A stretch of 64,000 nt of DNA from Lachnospiraceae bacterium (GTDB lineage: Bacteria; Bacillota; Clostridia; Lachnospirales; Lachnospiraceae): positions 1-64,000 of the forward strand of contig JAAVYA010000035.1 in the NCBI GenBank assembly GCA_022790855.1, written 5' to 3'. This document shows positions 41,861-51,251 of this stretch, one piece after another; positions within the stretch are counted from its first letter, which is position 1; the number at the start of each line of letters is the position of its first letter. Position numbers and translations under genes: made by a program. The notes under the pieces were generated by a model that did not search any database, had not been told where the DNA came from, and saw nothing but the letters and a program-made list of their open reading frames with translations.

Positions 41861-42871
41861 ATGGCGGGGAATGAAGAACTGAATGGAATACAGAGAGCTG
41901 CAATATTGCTGATCGCACTGGGACCGGAGAAATCAGCGGCTGTCTTTAAGCATTTAAAAGAAGAAGAAATTGAAGAATTAACATTGGAGATCGCGAATAC
42001 CAGAAGCGTATCGCCGAAGCTGAAGGAAAGTGTCCTGAATGAATTTTATCAGGTTTGTTTGGCCCAGCAGTATATTGCAGAAGGCGGTATCGGCTATGCA
42101 AAAGAACTGCTGGAAAAGGCATTGGGGCAGGAGGAAGCGCAGAATGTTATTACAAAGCTGACGGCGTCCTTGCAGGTGCGTCCTTTTGAGTTTGTCCGTA
42201 AGACGGATCCGACGCAGTTATTGAACTTTATTCAGGATGAGCATCCCCAGACGATCGCTATGATCTTGTCATATCTGACTGCGGCTCAGGCAGCCTTGAT
42301 CATCGGCTCCCTTCCGCCGGAAAAGCAGGCGGATGTAGCAAAACGTATTGCCATGATGGATCGTACGTCCCCGGATGTTATAAAGGAAGTGGAACGTGTA
42401 TTGGAACGGAAGCTGTCTTCTCTGGTAAATCAGGATTACACGATTGTGGGCGGTGTAGATGCTATTGTAGCTATCTTAAATACCGTAGACCGTTCTACCG
42501 AAAAACATATTATGGAATCTCTTGAGATTGAAGAGCCTGAACTTGCCGATGAGATCCGCAAGAAGATGTTTGTATTCGAGGATATCCTTCTTTTGGACGA
42601 TCGTGCCATCCAGCGTGTGCTGCGTGATGTGGACAACAACGAGCTTGGCATCGCCTTGAAGGCTGCCAACGAGGAGGTTCAGAATGTGATCTTCAAGAAC
42701 CTGTCCAAGCGTTTGGCTACCATGATTAAGGAAGATATGGAATTCATGGGCCCGGTACGTATGAAGGATGTGGAGGAAGCACAGCAGAAGATCGTTGGTA
42801 TTATCCGCAAGCTGGAAGAGACTTCCGAGATCGTAATATCACGAGGTGGAGGTGACGAGATCGTTGTCTAA
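41861..42871 (+). CDS. fliG: Flagellar motor switch protein FliG
   Basis: A 336-aa rotor protein. N-domain GIQRAAILLIALGPEKSAAVFKHL; middle-domain EHPQ motif DEHPQTIAMILSYL (residues ~126-139); C-domain torque helix EDILLLDDRAIQRVLRDVDNNELGIALKAA. It ends with the charged tail typical of the family. The 3' end overlaps fliH by 8 nt. Confidence 0.96.
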   Translation: MAGNEELNGIQRAAILLIALGPEKSAAVFKHLKEEEIEELTLEIANTRSVSPKLKESVLNEFYQVCLAQQYIAEGGIGYAKELLEKALGQEEAQNVITKLTASLQVRPFEFVRKTDPTQLLNFIQDEHPQTIAMILSYLTAAQAALIIGSLPPEKQADVAKRIAMMDRTSPDVIKEVERVLERKLSSLVNQDYTIVGGVDAIVAILNTVDRSTEKHIMESLEIEEPELADEIRKKMFVFEDILLLDDRAIQRVLRDVDNNELGIALKAANEEVQNVIFKNLSKRLATMIKEDMEFMGPVRMKDVEEAQQKIVGIIRKLEETSEIVISRGGGDEIVV

Positions 42872-43643
42872 TCTGTATAAGCAGCGATATGTGATTGCAT
42901 CAGAAGGAAATACCCGCGTGATCAATTCCAATGAAGGCGTGGCGGCCAGGCTGGAAGAGTTGAGGCAGCAGGCAGCCATGGCGGAGGGATTTGTAGAAGG
43001 ACTGGTGGCGGAGCAAGTGGAGCTTCCGCCTCCGGAACCGGAGATTTCCCTAGAGGAGATCCGCAAGGAAGCAGATGCAATGATAGAGGACGCGAAAGCC
43101 AAAGCCCAGGGAATGGTGGAAGAAGCCGCCCAGCAGGTGGAGGAGATTCGTTCCCAGGCCCAAAAAGAAGGCCGGGAGGAAGGATATACAGCCGGACAGG
43201 AGAGGGCAGCCCAGGAATTAAAACAGCAAGAGCAGGAGTTGGAGGACCGCAGGCGTCAATTGGAAGCAGATTATCAGAAGCAGCGGGAGCGTTTGGAGCC
43301 TGAGATTTTAGACGCGGTGTGCGATGTATTTGAAAAAGTCTTTTTTGTGCAGTTTGATCAATATAGAGAGATTTTGCTTCACTTAATAAAAAATGCAATT
43401 TTGAAGATTGAAAGTACCCGTGAGTTTCAGGTACGGGTAAATGAAAAGAATTATCGTTATATGGAAGAACACCGGGAAGAGATTCTCGAGCGGGTAGGGC
43501 AGAATATCCGCCTTGAGATAGAGGCAGATGCTTCCTTAGATCAGACGCAATGTGTGATAGAGACAGATTCCGGATTCTTCGACTGCAGTATAGGAATACA
43601 GTTTGAGAATCTGCTTAAGGCAGTTCGTTCTTTATGTATATGA
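42864..43643 (+). CDS. fliH: Flagellar export ATPase regulator FliH
   Basis: A 259-aa stator of the export ATPase. Start is TTG 42864 (MSNLYKQRYV, the usual beginning in this group), 8 nt after a perfect GGAGGTGA; GTG codons further up lie within the RBS. Residues ~75-160 are a charged Ala/Glu/Gln coiled coil with AxxxGxxxG-like spacing (QKEGREEGYTAGQERA); the C-terminal ~100 residues form the FliI-binding domain (LRLE IEADASLDQTQCVIETDSGFFDCSIGIQFENL-type). Confidence 0.9.
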   Translation: MSNLYKQRYVIASEGNTRVINSNEGVAARLEELRQQAAMAEGFVEGLVAEQVELPPPEPEISLEEIRKEADAMIEDAKAKAQGMVEEAAQQVEEIRSQAQKEGREEGYTAGQERAAQELKQQEQELEDRRRQLEADYQKQRERLEPEILDAVCDVFEKVFFVQFDQYREILLHLIKNAILKIESTREFQVRVNEKNYRYMEEHREEILERVGQNIRLEIEADASLDQTQCVIETDSGFFDCSIGIQFENLLKAVRSLCI

Positions 43644-43653
43644 GGATGATAGT

Positions 43654-44964
43654 GTGACATTGAATTTGGAGAAATACCGCCGCTTATCAGAAGAAACTTA
43701 TTTCAAACGTTTGGGCAGAGTGGTAAAGGTAGTCGGTTTGACAATTGAATCTATTGGGCCAGATGCGAAGCTTAATGACTTGTGCCGGATTATCATAGAC
43801 AAGGTTACTGGGGCTGCCGTATTGGCGGAGGTAGTGGGAATTCGGGATAAACGGCTGCTCCTGATGCCTTATGAGAGTATAGAGGGATTAGGTGTTGGAT
43901 GTATCGTAGAAAATACGGGGCATCCATTATCCGTTTTAGTGGGAGATGAATTGCTGGGGCATACCTTAGACGGAATCGGCCGTCCTACGGATACGCCGGA
44001 TTTGGTGATTCATGGCGGAAGGGAATGCCCAGTGGAGGCTGCTGCTCCGGATCCTATGACCCGCACAATTATTCATGAGGTGCTTCCCTTGGGGGTGAAA
44101 GCGGTGGATGGATTGATTACCGTGGGAAAAGGGCAGCGTATCGGGATTTTTGCAGGTTCCGGTGTGGGTAAAAGTACGCTGCTGGGAATGTTTGCCAGAA
44201 ATACCAAGGCAGATATCAATGTAATCGCTCTGATCGGAGAGCGGGGGAGAGAAGTAAAGGAATTTGTGGAGCGGGATATGGGTGAAGAAGGAATGAAGCG
44301 TTCCGTCGTGATTGTTGCTACTTCAGACCAGCCTGCTTTGATTCGAAATAAAGCTGCCAAGACTGCCACGGCCATTGCAGAATATTTCCGGGATGAGGGC
44401 AGAGATGTACTTTTGATGATGGATTCCCTGACACGTTTTTCCATGGCGCAACGGGAGATTGGCCTGGCCTCGGGAGAACCGCCGGTTACCAGGGGGTATC
44501 CTCCCAGCGTTTATTCTGAGATGCCAAAGCTTCTGGAACGGGCGGGAAATGGAGAGAAAGGTTCCATTACCGGGTTATATACCGTTTTGGTAGACGGCGA
44601 TGACTTTAATGAACCCATTACTGATACGGCAAGAAGTATTCTGGACGGGCATATTATGCTTTCCAGAAAGCTGGGACATCGGAATCACTATCCGGCTATT
44701 GATATTTTGCAGAGCATTTCCCGTGTGATGAGTTCTATCGCTACGGATGAACATAAAGCTTTGGCTGGAAAATTGAAAAATGTTATGGCAGTGTACCAGG
44801 AGGCAGAGGATTTGATCAATATTGGCGCCTATAAAAAAGGTTCCAACCAGGAGATTGATTATGCCATTGAAAAGATCAATGCCGTAAATTCATTTTTACA
44901 GCAGAAAACGGATGAAAAATTCCAGTTTGAAGAAGTGTTGGAAAAACTGGCGGGGCTATTTTAA
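43654..44964 (+). CDS. fliI: Flagellum-specific ATPase FliI
   Basis: A 436-aa F1-beta-like ATPase of the type III export apparatus. Walker A GIFAGSGVGKSTLLG (residues ~164-178), catalytic GERGREVKEF, Walker B LLMMDSLTRFSMAQREIGLASGEPP-type stretch, C-terminal helical domain. Start is GTG 43654 (MTLNLEKYRRL) with GAGGATG 6 nt upstream, 10 nt after the fliH stop; the frame is open further up inside fliH. Confidence 0.95.
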   Translation: MTLNLEKYRRLSEETYFKRLGRVVKVVGLTIESIGPDAKLNDLCRIIIDKVTGAAVLAEVVGIRDKRLLLMPYESIEGLGVGCIVENTGHPLSVLVGDELLGHTLDGIGRPTDTPDLVIHGGRECPVEAAAPDPMTRTIIHEVLPLGVKAVDGLITVGKGQRIGIFAGSGVGKSTLLGMFARNTKADINVIALIGERGREVKEFVERDMGEEGMKRSVVIVATSDQPALIRNKAAKTATAIAEYFRDEGRDVLLMMDSLTRFSMAQREIGLASGEPPVTRGYPPSVYSEMPKLLERAGNGEKGSITGLYTVLVDGDDFNEPITDTARSILDGHIMLSRKLGHRNHYPAIDILQSISRVMSSIATDEHKALAGKLKNVMAVYQEAEDLINIGAYKKGSNQEIDYAIEKINAVNSFLQQKTDEKFQFEEVLEKLAGLF

Positions 44965-44988
44965 AACTAAGAAGCATAAGGGGAAGAA

Positions 44989-45438
44989 ATGGCGCGTTTT
45001 CAATATAAAATGCAGAACATACTGGATATCAAATATAAACTGGAGACCCAGGCAAAGACGGCTTTCAGCGCAGCAGCAGCCAGGCTGATGCAGGAAGAAG
45101 AGATGTTGAAAGGGCTACGGAACCGTCGTGAGACATACGAAGAAGAAGCAAAAGCACTGGTCAGAGAGCGGCTGGATGTTCCAAGAATTAAGATGAACCA
45201 AATGGCGATTGAAGTGATGAAGGAGAAGATTCGGAATCAGGCAGTCGCAGTCCATGTTGCACAGCGGAATTTGGAAGCCGCAAGAGTGAAGCTGAATGAG
45301 GTTATGACGGAACGTAAGACCCATGAGAAATTGAAGGAAAAGGAATTTGAGGAGTTCAAGCGGGAAATCGAAAGCGAAGAGAGCAAGGCAATCGACGAGC
45401 TGGTGAGCTATTCCTATCAAGGGAAAAAGACAAAATAA
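44989..45438 (+). CDS. fliJ: Flagellar export chaperone FliJ
   Basis: A 149-aa all-helical coiled-coil protein that sits in the FliI hexamer. It starts MARFQYKMQNILDIKYKLE, a typical FliJ beginning ('F.f.l..iL.ik...E'). Charged heptads continue to KSEESKAIDELVSYSY near the end. Position after fliI confirms the call. Confidence 0.9.
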   Translation: MARFQYKMQNILDIKYKLETQAKTAFSAAAARLMQEEEMLKGLRNRRETYEEEAKALVRERLDVPRIKMNQMAIEVMKEKIRNQAVAVHVAQRNLEAARVKLNEVMTERKTHEKLKEKEFEEFKREIESEESKAIDELVSYSYQGKKTK

Positions 45439-45450
45439 GGCGGTGGAAGA

Positions 45451-46332
45451 ATGGCGAAGGCAGAACAGAGCGGAAAAGAAGCTTTCGATAAAAAAGCGGC
45501 AAAGCGGGCAGAAAAGCAGCGCAAAAAAGAAGAAAAAATGAAAAAGAAGGCAGCCAAAAAAGACGGTAATGTCACCCCAGGAGCGGAGGAAGAAAACGAG
45601 GGCGGCATAGGCAGTAAAATAGCGATGGCGTTTATCACTTTTGTTATCGTTGTGGTCTGGCTTGGGATTTTTGCTTTACTAATTAAACTGGATGTGGGAG
45701 GGTTTGGCTCTACAGTTTTGCGGCCGATACTAAAAGATGTTCCTTATATCAATCAGATTCTACCGAAAGCTGCCGCAGAAGAGGAAGAAGAGGAAAAACC
45801 GGTGGTAGACGTACAGTATCCTTATGAGACGCTGGAAGATGCGATAGACCGGATCAAAGAGCTGGAAGTAGAATTGAGCCAGGCACTGGAAGCAAAGACG
45901 GGAGACGGTGAAAAGATTTCACAGCTTCAAGCTGAAATTGAGCGGCTTCAGGAATTTGAAAATGAGCGGGCCAAGTTCCAGGAAGAGAAGACAAAATTCT
46001 ATCAGGAGGTTGTATATTCGGATCAGGCGCCCGATATACAAGAATATAAAGCTTACTACGAAAGTATCGATGCTGCAAATGCAGCGGAATTATATAAACA
46101 GGTCATACAGGATGTGGCCTATGATGAGGAGTTAAACTCTTATGTCAATACATATTCTTCCATGAAACCCAAACAGGCAGCGGCAATTTTAGAACAGATG
46201 GGTGATAACATGACGCTGGTGACGAAGATTTTGCAGAACATGGAAGTGGAGGCCAGAGGGAATATTCTTCAGGCTATGGATGCTCAGTTTGCAGCTCAGG
46301 TTACAAAGCTGATGGAGCCCAAAAAGCCGTAA
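45451..46332 (+). CDS. MotE-like membrane protein (YlxF/MgtE-N type)
   Basis: A 293-aa protein. Lys/Glu-rich cytoplasmic N-terminus (~1-50), one membrane helix ~56-77 (ITFVIVVVWLGIFALLI), coiled coil ~125-180, and a C-terminal FliG/MgtE-N-like domain (YVNTYSSMKPKQAAAILEQM, ILQNMEVEARGNILQAM). The last motif resembles the FliG-middle 'EHPQ' repeats. Such proteins occur between fliJ and fliK in Firmicutes and are called YlxF or MotE; a role in stator or export assembly is proposed but not proven. Confidence 0.8.
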   Translation: MAKAEQSGKEAFDKKAAKRAEKQRKKEEKMKKKAAKKDGNVTPGAEEENEGGIGSKIAMAFITFVIVVVWLGIFALLIKLDVGGFGSTVLRPILKDVPYINQILPKAAAEEEEEEKPVVDVQYPYETLEDAIDRIKELEVELSQALEAKTGDGEKISQLQAEIERLQEFENERAKFQEEKTKFYQEVVYSDQAPDIQEYKAYYESIDAANAAELYKQVIQDVAYDEELNSYVNTYSSMKPKQAAAILEQMGDNMTLVTKILQNMEVEARGNILQAMDAQFAAQVTKLMEPKKP

Positions 46333-46421
46333 GAATAGATATGTAACAAAGTGTAATGACAGGCTATGGGTCAGCTTAGGCGCTGGCATCATACAATGAC
46401 ATTAGGAAAGGAGATGAGAGT

Positions 46422-47879
46422 TTGAAGAGCAGTGGCGTGACCGGTGCTGTCAATACGATGACGCTGGCAGCAGGAATGGCGGCAACAGGGAATGTGCAGC
46501 CAGTCCAGGAATTTGGGACATTTTTGAACCAGAAAACTTCCCAGGGAATGACGGATGCTTCCGATTTGCTTCCGAATACATCTGCGGGAGCTACCGTGGA
46601 AAAACCACAGCAGTCCTACGAGAAAGAGATGCAGGAATCCGGTTACCGTGAGATTACAAAAGCGGATCGGCCGGACAATGTACAAAAAGCGCAGGAATTA
46701 CAGGAGCCTTATGAGGAACTAAAAAATAAGGTTACCGGTGCGATTGCTGAAGAACTGGGCATTAGCCAGGAAGAGCTGCTGGAGATCATGGAATCTTTAG
46801 GGATTACCTTTGAGAGCCTGCTTAACGGCGATGGACTTAAGACGTTGATGCTGGAAGTAAGCGGTGGAGAAGATATGTCGGAATTGCTGTTTAGCGATGC
46901 GTTCCAGTCACTCTCGAAGGAGATTGGCACACTGGTGTCAGATTTTACGGCAGAGGCAGACTTGACGCCGGAGGAATGGGATCAAGTATTGGCAAAACTG
47001 GAAGAAATGACTGACGGCCAGGAAGTGGCAGAGCAGCCGGCCGATGTGAATGAGTCTGTCACCGTTTTGGAAACCTCAGAAGGCGAAGAGCTTCAAGAAG
47101 GTTTTGCGGCAGGGGAAAAACAGCAGGAAGTTGCCGTGAATGTGCCGAAAGAGGAGACAAAGCCCGGGCAGGAAGTACAGGAAGAAGTGACATCAAAGCT
47201 TCCCGTACAGGAAGAGACAGAAGAAATGGCATCTAATACAGAACATAAGGACGGGGAGACAGACTTAAGCCAGGAAGCAAAGCCAGGCCAAGGGCAGGAG
47301 AAGAAAACTGCTTTTTCTCATGAGACACCACAATCCTCCCAGGTAACATATCAGCAGACTCAAACAACGGTTAATGCGGTAGGCGATACGGTAGTGCAGA
47401 CCGTAGAACGTACTTTTGTGGATGTGCAGGATATTATGAACCAGATTTCGCAATTTACACGGGTTACCGTGGAACAGGCACAGTCCAGTATTGAGATGCA
47501 GCTGAATCCGGCACACTTGGGTAAGATTTATTTACAGGTGGTATCTAAAGAGGGTATGGTAACGGCACAGTTGGCAGCCCAGAATGAAGCTGTGAAACAG
47601 GCATTAGAGACTCAGGCGGCGGCGCTGAAAGAAACGCTGACACAACAGGGTCTGAAAGTGGAGGCTGTGGAGGTTACGATAGCCAGCCATGAATTTGAAC
47701 AGAATTTAGAGAGCCAGGATCGCAGGAAAGAGGAAGAAAATTCCAGGCGGGAAAAAGGTTCCAGAAGATTCCTGACGGCGGATCAGTTAAATGATCTGGC
47801 AGGCAGTTTGTCAGAGGAAGACAGCCTTGCGGCAAAAATTATGCTGGAGAATGGAAACAGCATGGATATGACCGCATAA
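46422..47879 (+). CDS. fliK: Flagellar hook-length control protein FliK
   Basis: A 485-aa secreted molecular ruler. The N-terminal ~320 residues are low complexity (Glu, Gln, Thr), as usual. The C-terminal Flg_hook domain is clear (~345-430): VEQAQSSIEMQLNPAHLGKI, VTAQLAAQNEAVKQALE, LKETLTQQGLKVEAVEV. Start TTG 46422 after AAGGAGATGAGAG. It follows an 89-nt gap after the MotE-like gene in which nothing was recognised. Confidence 0.88.
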   Translation: MKSSGVTGAVNTMTLAAGMAATGNVQPVQEFGTFLNQKTSQGMTDASDLLPNTSAGATVEKPQQSYEKEMQESGYREITKADRPDNVQKAQELQEPYEELKNKVTGAIAEELGISQEELLEIMESLGITFESLLNGDGLKTLMLEVSGGEDMSELLFSDAFQSLSKEIGTLVSDFTAEADLTPEEWDQVLAKLEEMTDGQEVAEQPADVNESVTVLETSEGEELQEGFAAGEKQQEVAVNVPKEETKPGQEVQEEVTSKLPVQEETEEMASNTEHKDGETDLSQEAKPGQGQEKKTAFSHETPQSSQVTYQQTQTTVNAVGDTVVQTVERTFVDVQDIMNQISQFTRVTVEQAQSSIEMQLNPAHLGKIYLQVVSKEGMVTAQLAAQNEAVKQALETQAAALKETLTQQGLKVEAVEVTIASHEFEQNLESQDRRKEEENSRREKGSRRFLTADQLNDLAGSLSEEDSLAAKIMLENGNSMDMTA

Positions 47880-47892
47880 GAAAGGAGTAAAT

Positions 47893-48633
47893 ATGCCAGC
47901 AAATGGAATTGTAACACCGGTAGAGGATGGTAAAGTAGTAGATACGTCTGCGAGTGGGAATTCCCAATCTTCAACGAAAAAGAGCGGAAGCACATTAGAC
48001 AAAGAAGCATTTTTGCAGCTTTTGGTGGCACAGATGAAATACCAGGATCCTTTGGAGCCTACTTCCAATACGGAGTATATTTCACAGCTTGCAACATTTT
48101 CCTCTTTGGAAGAGATGCAGAATCTAAATGCTACGATGACAAATATGCAGGGAACGAACCTGGTAGGAAAACAGGTAGTAATGAGCGTTACGTCCGATAC
48201 GACAGGTATTACCACAAAAGTATCAGGGTTTGTGGAATATGTTCAAAGGGAGAATGGCAAGACATATCTTGTAATTAATGGTAATCCCTATAACATTGAC
48301 GACTTGGAATCGGTGGTGGATGAAGCATACATTGACGCGGTATCTTTGGCAGAGACCTTCAAGCAAATGGTGGCCCAGCTTCCTTCTGTTAGGGATGTGA
48401 CTTTGGCGGATAAAGAAAAAGTGGAAGCTGCAAAGAAAGCGGTTAATGCGATGAACGGATACCAGCAGGGCTTTTTGGATGCGGAATCCTTAACAAAACT
48501 TAGAGATTTGCTGAACCGGATTGCAGAGTTGGAAAAGAATGTGGAGAAGCCGGAAGAAACTCCGGGGGAAGAGAAGCCTGATGAGAGCCAGGGAGAAGAT
48601 AAGACGGAAGGAACCGGAAGCACGGACAAATAA
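47893..48633 (+). CDS. flgD: Hook assembly scaffold FlgD, with acidic tail
   Basis: A 246-aa hook-capping protein. FlgD core ~25-75: LDKEAFLQLLVAQMKYQDPLEP, TEYISQLATFSSLEEMQNLN. A middle beta domain (LVGKQVVMSV, GFVEYVQRENGKTYLVING) follows. The last ~35 residues are a Pro/Glu/Asp/Lys tail (ETPGEEKPDESQGEDKTEG) not usual in FlgD. RBS AAAGGAG. Confidence 0.92.
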   Translation: MPANGIVTPVEDGKVVDTSASGNSQSSTKKSGSTLDKEAFLQLLVAQMKYQDPLEPTSNTEYISQLATFSSLEEMQNLNATMTNMQGTNLVGKQVVMSVTSDTTGITTKVSGFVEYVQRENGKTYLVINGNPYNIDDLESVVDEAYIDAVSLAETFKQMVAQLPSVRDVTLADKEKVEAAKKAVNAMNGYQQGFLDAESLTKLRDLLNRIAELEKNVEKPEETPGEEKPDESQGEDKTEGTGSTDK

Positions 48634-48663
48634 GAATGAGCTTATGGAACTGGTGGTGAGAAA

Positions 48664-49062
48664 ATGAATAAGATTGGGAATCCATTCCCTTCTATTGAGC
48701 AGATTACAGACCAGTATTTCAGCCAGGGACGGCAAACAACGGCTGCCCAAAGGACAGGAGCGGCTTTTGAAGAGATTTTAAAAAAGAAACAGTCCCAGAT
48801 GGATACCGGAGAATTAAAGTTCTCCAAGCATGCGTCTATGCGTCTTCTGAACCGGAACATTCAGTTGTCCCAGGAACAGAAAAACAGGCTGCAGGATGGG
48901 GCACAGAAAGCAGAAGCGAAGGGAATTAAAGAATCATTAGTATTAATGGATTCGTTGGCTTTTATCGTGAATATTCCGAACCGGACGGTGGTGACAGCGA
49001 TGGAGCAGGGAGAATCTACGGAACACATTTATACAAATATTGATGGCGCGGTAATTATTTAG
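48664..49062 (+). CDS. Flagellar operon protein (TIGR02530 family)
   Basis: A 132-aa protein always found between flgD and flgE in Firmicutes. Pattern FEEILKKKQ, LKFSKHASMRLLNRNIQLSQEQ, GIKESLVLMDSLAFIVNIPNRTVVTAM. The exact function is not known; position suggests hook assembly. RBS GGTGGTGAGAAA. Confidence 0.88.
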   Translation: MNKIGNPFPSIEQITDQYFSQGRQTTAAQRTGAAFEEILKKKQSQMDTGELKFSKHASMRLLNRNIQLSQEQKNRLQDGAQKAEAKGIKESLVLMDSLAFIVNIPNRTVVTAMEQGESTEHIYTNIDGAVII

Positions 49063-49082
49063 CCGGACCGTAAGGAGGCAGA

Positions 49083-49106
49083 CGCCCCTGACTGACAGAA
49101 GGGGCG
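49083..49106 (+). other. Hairpin just upstream of flgE
   Basis: Stem CGCCCCT/AGGGGCG (49083-49089, 49100-49106) with a 10-nt loop, 30 nt before the flgE start. There is no T-tract. A second hairpin follows the flgE gene at 51117-51156. Confidence 0.5.
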
Positions 49107-49135
49107 GCCGTGCGATAATTAGGAGGTCAAACATT

Positions 49136-51109
49136 ATGATGAGAGCAATGTATTCTGGTGTTGCAGGTTTGAAAACGCACCAGACAAAAATGGATGTAAT
49201 CGGTAACAATATTGCCAACGTAAATACCGTTGCATTCAAATCATCTTCCACCACATTCAGTGAAATTATGTATCAAAATGTCAGCGGGGCGTCAGGCCCT
49301 TCTGCCACCACAGGCCGGGGAGGTGTAAATGCCAAGCAGATTGGTCTTGGCGTTACTACAGGTTCCACTACCGTAAATATTTCAAGTCCTGGTTCTGCTC
49401 AGACCACAGGGGATGGTTTCGACCTGATGATCACTGGGGACAGTTTTTTTGTGGTGAATAACGGTTCCAGCAATCTGTTCACAAAGGCGGGAGCATTTTA
49501 TATTGACGGCGCAGGCAATCTGGCCATGAAATCCACAGGTTATAACGTAATGGGATGGCAGGTGGATCCAGTTACCGGAGATATTCGTAAGGATATGGTA
49601 TCTCCTTTGAAAATTATGACAGAGAATAATCTGACTTCTCCGCCGGAAGCAACTACCAATGCTACCTGCGGCGGTATCTTAGACCGGAATTCCACGGCAG
49701 TGAATTCTGACAAGGGATATGCCATGAGCTTAAGCTTTGTAGATGCCCTGGGTTATCAGTTTACAGCCAAATTTGCCGTGAGGTCTACGAAAGAAAAAGG
49801 GGAATATACGGTGGAATTAGAGGATATTATGGATGTAAACGGCACTTCCGTAAAGGATCTGTATAATGTGGACGATCTTGCCAGTATTGTAAGCTTTGGG
49901 GAACAGATTACCCAACAGGATACTGCAAATTACAATTTAAAGGAAAATGTCAGATTTGATCCCAATGGGGATCCTGCGACTGGCAACCCACCGGCATATT
50001 ACAGAAGTATGAGCTTTCCAGAGTTTGTAACAGACGGTCAGAACCGGGTTTCTGGATTTACTTATAGGGTGACCGCAGCGGCAAATGGGCAGGCAGTTCC
50101 GGCAGAAGGTACGATGGGGCCGGTTTCTGCAAGCGTTCTGCAAAAGAATTACTCTGTTACTTACGATCCCGAAAATAATACTTATTATAATAACGGTATA
50201 GAGATTACCGATGACGAGTGGCGTAATATTCTGGGAGTTCCTGCGGATGGCACGAACGGTATTACAGGGTTTACGGTGAACAAAGAAGTGGACGGTTCCA
50301 TGACGTTTACCTTAACCCAGGATTTCACCTTGATGGACGGAGCAGAAATCCCTGCCGGAAGCACGGACTTCTCTATCTATGAAGTGCCCATCACAAATCA
50401 GGCGGATGCATACGAGGGGCTGGATACCAGTGATCCGAATAAGACATATGATATCCGGGTGACCCCTACTGGTATTGCCCAGGTAACTTCTACCAGAACC
50501 TTTACCGGAAGTTATTTGAAATTTGATGTTGACACAGGACTTTTCGTTTCCATCGGCGGCGCTGACAGCATAAAGCTTGATTTTGCCAATAATGTAAATG
50601 ACCGTCTTGGAAATAACCAGTCTTTACAAAGTTTCTCCGATATTGATATTGATTTTACCACTACCAAGTGGTTTGAGAACGGCGGAAGCTCCACCATGGG
50701 CATGGATCCCGGAGCCGTGGACGGGGAGACAGGAAAGGGCAAGAAGCTGGGAGATTTGATCGGACTTTCCGTATCCAACGACGGGACCATCTGGGGTTCT
50801 TATGACAATGGAAATACCACATTGCTGGGTCAGATTGCAGTGGCAGTATTTGCCAATCCCTCCGGTTTGGAAAAAGTAGGCGAGAATTGCTATCAGACAA
50901 CATTGAATTCCGGTGAATTTGACGGGATTGGCCAGGATATTACGGCGGACGGCGGGAAAATGACCAGCGGCCAGCTGGAAATGTCCAATGTGGATCTGTC
51001 TACAGAATTTACGGAAATGATTACCACACAAAGAGGTTTCCAGGCAAATTCCAGAATTATTACTACTTCAGATACATTGCTGGAAGAATTGATTAATTTG
51101 AAACGATAA
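49136..51109 (+). CDS. flgE: Flagellar hook protein FlgE
   Basis: A 657-aa hook subunit, larger than the ~400-aa enterobacterial form because of long surface domains (~110-560). N-terminus RAMYSGVAGLKTHQTKMDVIGNNIANVNTVAFK-type rod/hook motif; GDGFDLMITGDSFF; C-terminus GQLEMSNVDLSTEFTEMITTQRGFQANSRIITTSDTLLEELINL-type, canonical for FlgE. Two ATG codons in tandem; RBS TAGGAGGTC. Confidence 0.95.
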   Translation: MMRAMYSGVAGLKTHQTKMDVIGNNIANVNTVAFKSSSTTFSEIMYQNVSGASGPSATTGRGGVNAKQIGLGVTTGSTTVNISSPGSAQTTGDGFDLMITGDSFFVVNNGSSNLFTKAGAFYIDGAGNLAMKSTGYNVMGWQVDPVTGDIRKDMVSPLKIMTENNLTSPPEATTNATCGGILDRNSTAVNSDKGYAMSLSFVDALGYQFTAKFAVRSTKEKGEYTVELEDIMDVNGTSVKDLYNVDDLASIVSFGEQITQQDTANYNLKENVRFDPNGDPATGNPPAYYRSMSFPEFVTDGQNRVSGFTYRVTAAANGQAVPAEGTMGPVSASVLQKNYSVTYDPENNTYYNNGIEITDDEWRNILGVPADGTNGITGFTVNKEVDGSMTFTLTQDFTLMDGAEIPAGSTDFSIYEVPITNQADAYEGLDTSDPNKTYDIRVTPTGIAQVTSTRTFTGSYLKFDVDTGLFVSIGGADSIKLDFANNVNDRLGNNQSLQSFSDIDIDFTTTKWFENGGSSTMGMDPGAVDGETGKGKKLGDLIGLSVSNDGTIWGSYDNGNTTLLGQIAVAVFANPSGLEKVGENCYQTTLNSGEFDGIGQDITADGGKMTSGQLEMSNVDLSTEFTEMITTQRGFQANSRIITTSDTLLEELINLKR

Positions 51110-51116
51110 TGGTTTC

Positions 51117-51156
51117 CTGCATATGGAGGCTGCGTAGCGCAGTTTTCCGTATGCAG
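51117..51156 (+). other. Long hairpin after flgE
   Basis: CTGCATATGGA (51117-51127) pairs with TCCGTATGCAG (51146-51156, one G-T pair), and the inside folds again as CTGCG/CGCAG. No T-tract follows, so it probably protects or processes flgE mRNA. Confidence 0.55.
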
Positions 51157-51251
51157 TTGAATGCAGACACTTGTGCGCAGGGCTGGCAGGTGATTGGAAT
51201 ATGCAATTACTTGTAGGCCGGCGCATGAGTGATTGTTTTGTGGAGGAAAAT

